A stretch of 64,000 nucleotides of DNA from Bradyrhizobium sp. Ce-3. GTDB taxonomy: Bacteria > Pseudomonadota > Alphaproteobacteria > Rhizobiales > Xanthobacteraceae. The stretch spans positions 1 through 64,000 of the forward strand of contig NZ_BQUV01000009.1 of assembly GCF_022835695.1 (NCBI RefSeq). The letters are read 5' to 3'. Below are positions 59,674 to 64,000 of this stretch, one piece after another. Position 1 is the stretch's first letter. Every line of letters starts with the position of its first letter. A model generated the notes under the pieces. It ran no database searches. It was not told the origin of the DNA and saw only the letters and a list, made by a program, of their open reading frames with translations. The translations under genes were made by a program, and so were the position numbers.

Positions 59674-61776
59674 ATGAGTGACCTGCGTGCGACCAGCCGG
59701 AGGCCGGTTCGTATCGGCTTCCGCACCTCGATCATCACGGTGTTCATCGCCGCCGTGCTGGTGGTCGGGCTGACGCTGGTCTATCTCAGCTTCCGCCGGG
59801 TCTCGTCGATCACGCAGATGGCCGCGAGCACCTTCATCGACAAGGTGGGGCAGCTCGGCGCCGACCGCATCGACGCGCAGTTCAAGAACGTGCGCGACAG
59901 CCTCGATATCCTGGCGGGACTGCCGGCGATCCAGGAGGCCGACATCGCCGACAACACCAGGCTCTACGGCCTGCTGGCCTCGATGCTGCGCAACAATCCG
60001 CAGATCTTCAATCTCTATGTCGGTTATGAAGACGGCTCGTTCCTGGAGATGGACGTCATCGATCGCGCCAAGCCACAATTCCGCACGGCGCTCAATGTCG
60101 ACGCCGACGCGGTCTACCGCGTCGTCGTGATCGCCCGCACCGGGGCGGCCGCAGCAGCGCCGGTGACGCTGTTCCTGTCGGAAAACCTGATCCAGGTCGC
60201 GGAGGTCGCAGGACCCGACAGCTACGACCCGCGGCAGCGGCCCTGGTATGTCGAGGCCTTCAAGGATCGCAAGACGCTGCTCACCGGACCCTATGTGTTC
60301 TATGCGACCGGCGAGCCCGGCTACACGCTGCGCATTCCGCTCAGGGAGGGCCGCCGCGGCGTGGTCGCCGCCGATCTCCTGCTCAACCGGCTCGAGGAGA
60401 TGCTGAGCCGGCAGAAGCTCGGCAAATCCGGGCTGGCGTTCCTGTTCAACGACGCCGACCGCATCGTCGGCCATCCCGAGATGCGCGATCTGATGGCGGA
60501 GCGCCGCGACGCGCTGCCCCGGATCGAGGCGCTCAAGCTTCCCGGCCTGGCCGCGGCGATCGCGTCCTGGCGCGGCGACGGCGGCGGCCAGCAGTTCTTC
60601 ACCGACGGCGACGGGCGGACGCTGGTCGCAGCCTTTCACCGCATCGAGACGGCCGGACCGGCCAACATCCGCCTCGCGGTGATCGCCCCGCTCGACGAGT
60701 TCTTTGCCAAGATCATCTCGGAGCGTCGCGCGCTGTTCGCGATCGCGCTCGGCTTCGTGATCGCGATGCTGCCGTTCGCGTTCTGGCTCGGCTCGCTGCT
60801 CGCGCGCTCGCTACGCGAGCTGGCGCGGCAGACCGACGAGATCCAGCGCTTTCAGCTCGCCGACCGGCCGCGGATGCAATCGGCGATCGACGAGATCGAC
60901 GAGCTCGGCCGTTCGGTGTTCACGATGCGCACCGTGGTGCGCAACTTCTCCAGCTTCATTCCGCAGCCGATCGTCCGTCAGCTGATGGCGTCGGGGGCCT
61001 CGCTGCGGCTCGGCGGTGTCAGGCGCGAGGTCACGGTGCTGTTCACCGACGTCGCCGACTTCACCGCGAAGACCGAGAAGGCGGACCCGTCACAGGTGAT
61101 GATCTTCACCTCGCGCTATTTCGCCGCGATGTCGGAGGCGATCATGAAGCACCACGGCACCATCGACAAATTCATAGGTGATGCGGTGATGGCGCTGTGG
61201 AACGCGCCGGACGATGATCCCGATCACGTCATTCATGCCTGCGAGGCCGTGCTGGACTGCCTGCAGCGCAATGCCGAGCTGAACAAGGCGTTCCGCAGCG
61301 AGGGCTGGCCGGCCTATACCACGCGGTTCGGCCTGCATCTCGGCGACGCCGTGGTCGGCAATGTCGGCTCCGCCGACCGCATGAACTACACCGCGCTCGG
61401 CGCCACCATCAATCTGGCCTCGCGGCTCGAGGGGCTCAACAAGAACTACGGCACCCAGGTCCTGGTCAGCGCGGCGGTGCGGGCGCGGGCCGAACACGCC
61501 TACGCATTCCGCAGCGTCGACCAGATCCGGCCGAAGGGCTTTGCCGAGGCAATCACGGTCTACGAGCTCTGCGGCGCGCGCGGCGATTGCGAGCAGGCGT
61601 TCTGCGCGCGCTGGGAATCGGTCTACGGGTCGATCAGGTCCGCCGGGCCTGCCGCGGCGCTGCTGCGCATTGCCGACTTCCTGGTCGAATACCCCTGGGA
61701 CGGTGTCGCGCAATACCATGCCGAACGGCTGCGCAATGCGGTTCAGCAGCCGCTGCTCGATCTGCCGGTGCATTGA
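59674..61776 (+). CDS. Membrane adenylate/guanylate cyclase with Cache and HAMP domains
   Basis: The 700-aa protein has an N-terminal membrane helix (about 17-42), a periplasmic dCache-type sensor (about 45-350, with the typical PWYVEAFKDRKTLLTGPYVF), a second helix (about 353-378) and a HAMP linker. A class III cyclase domain follows (about 448-640), with metal Asp residues in VLFTDVADFT and FIGDAVMALW and the TALGATINLASRLEG catalytic segment. It would turn an extracytoplasmic ligand signal into cAMP or cGMP. A Tat-exported binding protein starts one base after its stop, suggesting that the pair senses together. Confidence 0.93.
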   Translation: MSDLRATSRRPVRIGFRTSIITVFIAAVLVVGLTLVYLSFRRVSSITQMAASTFIDKVGQLGADRIDAQFKNVRDSLDILAGLPAIQEADIADNTRLYGLLASMLRNNPQIFNLYVGYEDGSFLEMDVIDRAKPQFRTALNVDADAVYRVVVIARTGAAAAAPVTLFLSENLIQVAEVAGPDSYDPRQRPWYVEAFKDRKTLLTGPYVFYATGEPGYTLRIPLREGRRGVVAADLLLNRLEEMLSRQKLGKSGLAFLFNDADRIVGHPEMRDLMAERRDALPRIEALKLPGLAAAIASWRGDGGGQQFFTDGDGRTLVAAFHRIETAGPANIRLAVIAPLDEFFAKIISERRALFAIALGFVIAMLPFAFWLGSLLARSLRELARQTDEIQRFQLADRPRMQSAIDEIDELGRSVFTMRTVVRNFSSFIPQPIVRQLMASGASLRLGGVRREVTVLFTDVADFTAKTEKADPSQVMIFTSRYFAAMSEAIMKHHGTIDKFIGDAVMALWNAPDDDPDHVIHACEAVLDCLQRNAELNKAFRSEGWPAYTTRFGLHLGDAVVGNVGSADRMNYTALGATINLASRLEGLNKNYGTQVLVSAAVRARAEHAYAFRSVDQIRPKGFAEAITVYELCGARGDCEQAFCARWESVYGSIRSAGPAAALLRIADFLVEYPWDGVAQYHAERLRNAVQQPLLDLPVH

Positions 61777-61777
61777 G

Positions 61778-62794
61778 ATGCAGAGCGGGGCCACACCGTT
61801 GTCGTCGAGGATCAGCCGACGGCGTTTGCTCGCCGGAGCGGCGCTGGGGGCCGCGGCGCTCGCTTCACCTGCCATTGCCGGGGACCGGGTTCGGCTGCGG
61901 CTCGGCTATCTCCATGTCGTCGCCGTCGACGGCCAGATCCTCACCGGGCTCGACCGCGGCTCGTTCGACCAGCAGGGGATCGATTTCGATCTGGTCGAGT
62001 TCAACACCGGCTTCGAGGTGGTGCAGGCGATGGCTGCCGGCAAGCTCGACGTGCTCTCGGCCGGCGGCGTGATCTCGAGCCTGCTGCCGCGCGGCGGTTA
62101 CACCGCGTTCCTCGTCAACGACATCGAGATCGCGACCGCGCAGCTATGGGTGCGGCCCGACAAGGGCGTGCGCGCGTTCGCGGATCTGCGCGGCAAGCGC
62201 ATCGCAACCGTCAGGATGACCACGGCCCACATCTTCCTGGATCGCGCATTGCGCGCCAACGGTCTCGCGCCCGCCGATGTCGAAATCGTGAACAGCAACA
62301 TGTCCGCGGCGGTGAACGCGTTCATTGCCGGCGAGGTGCCGGCCGTCGCGCTCTGGGTTCCCTTCAATATCGTGGTGCGCGACAAGGTGCCCGGCGCCGT
62401 CAAGCTGGTGGACGCATCCGCCTACTATCCGCAATCGGCCGTGGTCGGCGGCTGGGTCGCCCGGCAGGAGTACTTTGCGGCCAACCGTGACGTCTTCGCC
62501 CGGCTGATCCGCGGCTGGGCGGATGCCAACGACCACATGCTTCGCAACGGCAAGGCCGTGGCCGGCGCGTTGCAGAAGAACCATTATCCGCAGGCATCGG
62601 TCGCCGATATCGAGGAGGCGCTGGCGGCGCAGAAGATGTTCTCGTCGCGGGAATGGAAGCGGCTCTACGCCGACGGCAGCGTGGCCAGATGGCTGCAGCA
62701 GGTCAGTGACTTCTTCGCGACCGAGGCCACGATCGCGACTGCTGCGCCGGCCACGCAGTATTTCGACCCGAGCCTTTATCTCTCGACGATCTAG
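61778..62794 (+). CDS. Periplasmic binding protein, NMT1/SsuA/TauA-like, Tat-exported
   Basis: The 338-aa precursor has a Tat signal (SRRRLLAGAALGAAALASPA) and an SBP fold of the sulfonate/nitrate/taurine type: LRLGYLHVVAVDGQILTGLDRG, VQAMAAGKLDVLSAGGVISSLL, then DLRGKRIATVRMTTAHIFLDRALRANGL. No ABC permease or ATPase gene is nearby. It starts one base after the cyclase stop, which implies coupled translation and a role as a co-sensor for the cyclase, though it may also supply a transporter elsewhere. The ligand is unknown. Confidence 0.88.
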   Translation: MQSGATPLSSRISRRRLLAGAALGAAALASPAIAGDRVRLRLGYLHVVAVDGQILTGLDRGSFDQQGIDFDLVEFNTGFEVVQAMAAGKLDVLSAGGVISSLLPRGGYTAFLVNDIEIATAQLWVRPDKGVRAFADLRGKRIATVRMTTAHIFLDRALRANGLAPADVEIVNSNMSAAVNAFIAGEVPAVALWVPFNIVVRDKVPGAVKLVDASAYYPQSAVVGGWVARQEYFAANRDVFARLIRGWADANDHMLRNGKAVAGALQKNHYPQASVADIEEALAAQKMFSSREWKRLYADGSVARWLQQVSDFFATEATIATAAPATQYFDPSLYLSTI

Positions 62795-62856
62795 CCGTCT
62801 CGGGAGCGGCCGCCGGATCGCGCGATGGCGGCAACGCAATCGCGCAGCGTTGGCCG

Positions 62857-63138
62857 CTAGGCCGCCATCAGATGCTCGAGCGCAACCGCCTGCTCGCGGG
62901 TCTGGAATGCGATGGCGGTGTGGGTGAAGCCCGACGAGGCCTGGGTCTGCGCGATGTGATTGAGCACCTCGGTGCCCTTGACCACGTGAAGATCCATCCC
63001 GGAATCGGCCGGGAAGATGCCCAGCACGACGTCGTAGGCATCGACGATGGCCTTCAGCGCGCCACCCTTGTCTTCCGACGCGTCGATAAAGATACGAACA
63101 TCCGCGGCGATACTACGAAGTTCGTCGAAGTCGATCAC
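62857..63138 (-). CDS. Conserved small hypothetical protein (93 aa)
   Basis: The start is GTG 63138 (read as Met) with a GGGAGA ribosome site. The protein MIDFDELRSIAADVRIFIDA continues as an alpha/beta-like soluble domain (VVLGIFPADSGMDLHVVKG, then FTHTAIAFQTREQAVALEHLMAA). The family is not recognised. The next minus-strand gene upstream (MarR) is 89 bases away. No partner is evident. Confidence 0.65.
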   Translation of the reverse strand: MIDFDELRSIAADVRIFIDASEDKGGALKAIVDAYDVVLGIFPADSGMDLHVVKGTEVLNHIAQTQASSGFTHTAIAFQTREQAVALEHLMAA

Positions 63139-63227
63139 TGGAAGTCTCCCATACGCAACGCACTGATCGATCCTAGCTGCAACTTGCTTACTGAAACCTA
63201 AATTACGCCGGGTTCCTCCCCCGACAA

Positions 63228-63821
63228 CTAACTGCGCGCCGGCGGTCTGCGCCGGGCAATCCGCTTGAGCGGGGCATGGGCCGGCACGGTATCCCCGGAC
63301 TGATCGGCCATGTGCGGAATGCGGTGCTCGATGTGATCGACGACACGGAAGAAGGCATCCAGCGCCCTGGCATCGAGGCCGGCGGTGAGGTTGCTGTGCC
63401 GGCGCAGGATTTCGTCGAGGCTGCGGTCGAGCAGGGCCGCGCCCGAAGCCGTCAGCCGGATCTCGGTCCGGTTTCTCGCGCTGCCCCGGACCGGTGTCAG
63501 TTCGATCAGGCCCTTCTTCTTCAGCGACGTCGTCTCGCGGCTGACGACGGCCTTGTCGAGCTGCGCGTTGGTCCAGATGTCGTAGGCGCTCGCGGGCTCA
63601 TGCTCCCTGAGAAAGGACAGCACCCGCCATTCCGCGAGCGACACGCCGTAGGCCTGCGGGAAGAACGCATTGGCATTGGCGCGCAGTTTCGCGACCAGGC
63701 TCGAGAGCACGGTCGGCACGTAACGTTCGAAGTCGATCACCAGCTCCGAGTCCGCGTCCCCTTGCGGGGCGCGGCGTGGGGCAGGGGCCTTGGTGCGGTT
63801 GGCGGCAGTGCGGCTTTTCAT
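63228..63821 (-). CDS. MarR family transcriptional regulator
   Basis: The 197-aa protein has a basic N-terminal tail and a MarR winged helix (VSLAEWRVLSFLREHEPASAYDIWTNAQLDKAVVSRETTSLKKKGLIELTPVRGSARNRTEIRLTASG). The wing lacks the usual DxRD motif (SARNRTE instead). The C-terminal helices and a Pro/Arg tail follow. Its ATG overlaps the TGA of the MFS gene upstream (ATGA), so regulator and transporter form one unit. Confidence 0.88.
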   Translation of the reverse strand: MKSRTAANRTKAPAPRRAPQGDADSELVIDFERYVPTVLSSLVAKLRANANAFFPQAYGVSLAEWRVLSFLREHEPASAYDIWTNAQLDKAVVSRETTSLKKKGLIELTPVRGSARNRTEIRLTASGAALLDRSLDEILRRHSNLTAGLDARALDAFFRVVDHIEHRIPHMADQSGDTVPAHAPLKRIARRRPPARS

Positions 63822-64000
63822 TCTTTCACGAGTTGAGTGCGCGCGATCAGGACCAGCGCCGCCGCGACGAGGAGAACGCCTGTTACCACGAGGAATCCGG
63901 TGGTGAAACTGCCCGAGGCGTCCTTGGCGCGTCCGATCACGATCGGGATCGTCGCACCTCCGATGCTGCCGATGGTGCTGACCAGGCCGATCGCGCCCGG
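63818..64000 (-). CDS. MFS transporter, C-terminal end only (partial)
   Basis: The frame is open to the window edge and encodes the last 60 residues, with two membrane helices (AIGLVSTIGSIGGATIPIVIG, then GFLVVTGVLLVAAALVLIA) and the tail RTQLVKE. GRAKDASGSFTTGF is the loop typical between MFS helices 11 and 12. The stop codon overlaps the MarR start by four bases. The rest lies beyond 64000. Confidence 0.75.
   Translation of the reverse strand, partial: PGAIGLVSTIGSIGGATIPIVIGRAKDASGSFTTGFLVVTGVLLVAAALVLIARTQLVKE

Noticed and set aside
1-64000. CRISPR array, tRNA or rRNA genes, IS elements or prophage
   Set aside because: No regularly spaced direct repeats, no cloverleaf-like segments, and no transposase, integrase or phage gene were found. 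The repeats seen are short dispersed palindromes.

Overview
The window looks like chromosomal DNA of a Bradyrhizobium-type alphaproteobacterium (Nitrobacteraceae, Hyphomicrobiales). The evidence is the high GC content with strong third-position GC, a CtrA cell-cycle regulator next to fliI-fliJ, a CheW-CheY-CheB-CheR chemotaxis operon, an alphaproteobacterial Porin_2 porin, an EcfG-type promoter and several families of short palindromic intergenic repeats typical of that genus. I saw no rRNA, tRNA, CRISPR array, insertion sequence or prophage. Genus is an inference from style and gene content, not from a marker gene.

Layout. Positions 1-2705 hold the end of cheW, then cheY, cheB and cheR. 2842-5277 (minus) is a four-gene set: DUF350 membrane protein, a Ser-rich YgiB-like protein, a small exported protein and a glutathionylspermidine-synthase-like ligase. 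5422-8344 holds ctrA (minus) and the divergent fliI-fliJ pair. 8567-10078 is an ECF sigma factor with an RskA-type anti-sigma factor. 10373-13129 (minus) holds a small membrane protein with an EcfG-type promoter, and flhA. 13426-16151 holds small conserved genes, one frameshifted, and an MFS transporter. 16331-21328 holds two MarR regulators, a large porin and an alpha/beta-hydrolase-like protein. 21363-26866 holds two exported proteins, an XRE-cupin regulator, an omega-aminotransferase and a D-amino-acid dehydrogenase. 26890-30021 is a lone RND efflux permease. 30606-31288 holds two small Bradyrhizobium-type genes. 31389-36007 is a TetR regulator divergent from a paoABC-type molybdenum aldehyde oxidoreductase. 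36194-40667 is a second XRE-cupin regulator divergent from a polar amino acid ABC transporter and an FAD amine oxidase. 40748-45228 is a zinc-ribbon/cyclase/ATPase protein with an unknown 163-aa protein and a methyltransferase. 45246-51608 holds assorted metabolic genes (hydrolase, NIPSNAP, gamma-glutamyltransferase, enoyl-CoA hydratase, quinone-oxidoreductase-like MDR, DUF2066). 51627-59561 holds an AraC regulator divergent from a formylglycine-generating enzyme, a sulfatase, a duplicated DUF1254/DUF1214 protein and an outer-membrane protein. 59674-62794 is a Cache-HAMP adenylate cyclase coupled to a Tat-exported periplasmic binding protein. 62857-64000 holds a small protein, a MarR regulator and the end of an MFS transporter.

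How it fits together. The first 13 kb is motility and cell-cycle control: CtrA, candidate CtrA boxes at fliI and flhA, a dense GANTC cluster in the ctrA promoter region, flagellar export genes and chemotaxis genes. Most of the rest is catabolic and sensory accessory DNA in which a regulator faces its presumed target (TetR-pao, XRE-cupin-aminotransferase, XRE-cupin-ABC, MarR-porin, AraC-sulfatase).

The best candidates for something not well described are the three-gene cyclase/ATPase-163aa-methyltransferase cassette, the FGE-sulfatase-DUF1254-OMP cluster and the cyclase-binding-protein pair. None can be called a new system from sequence reading alone.
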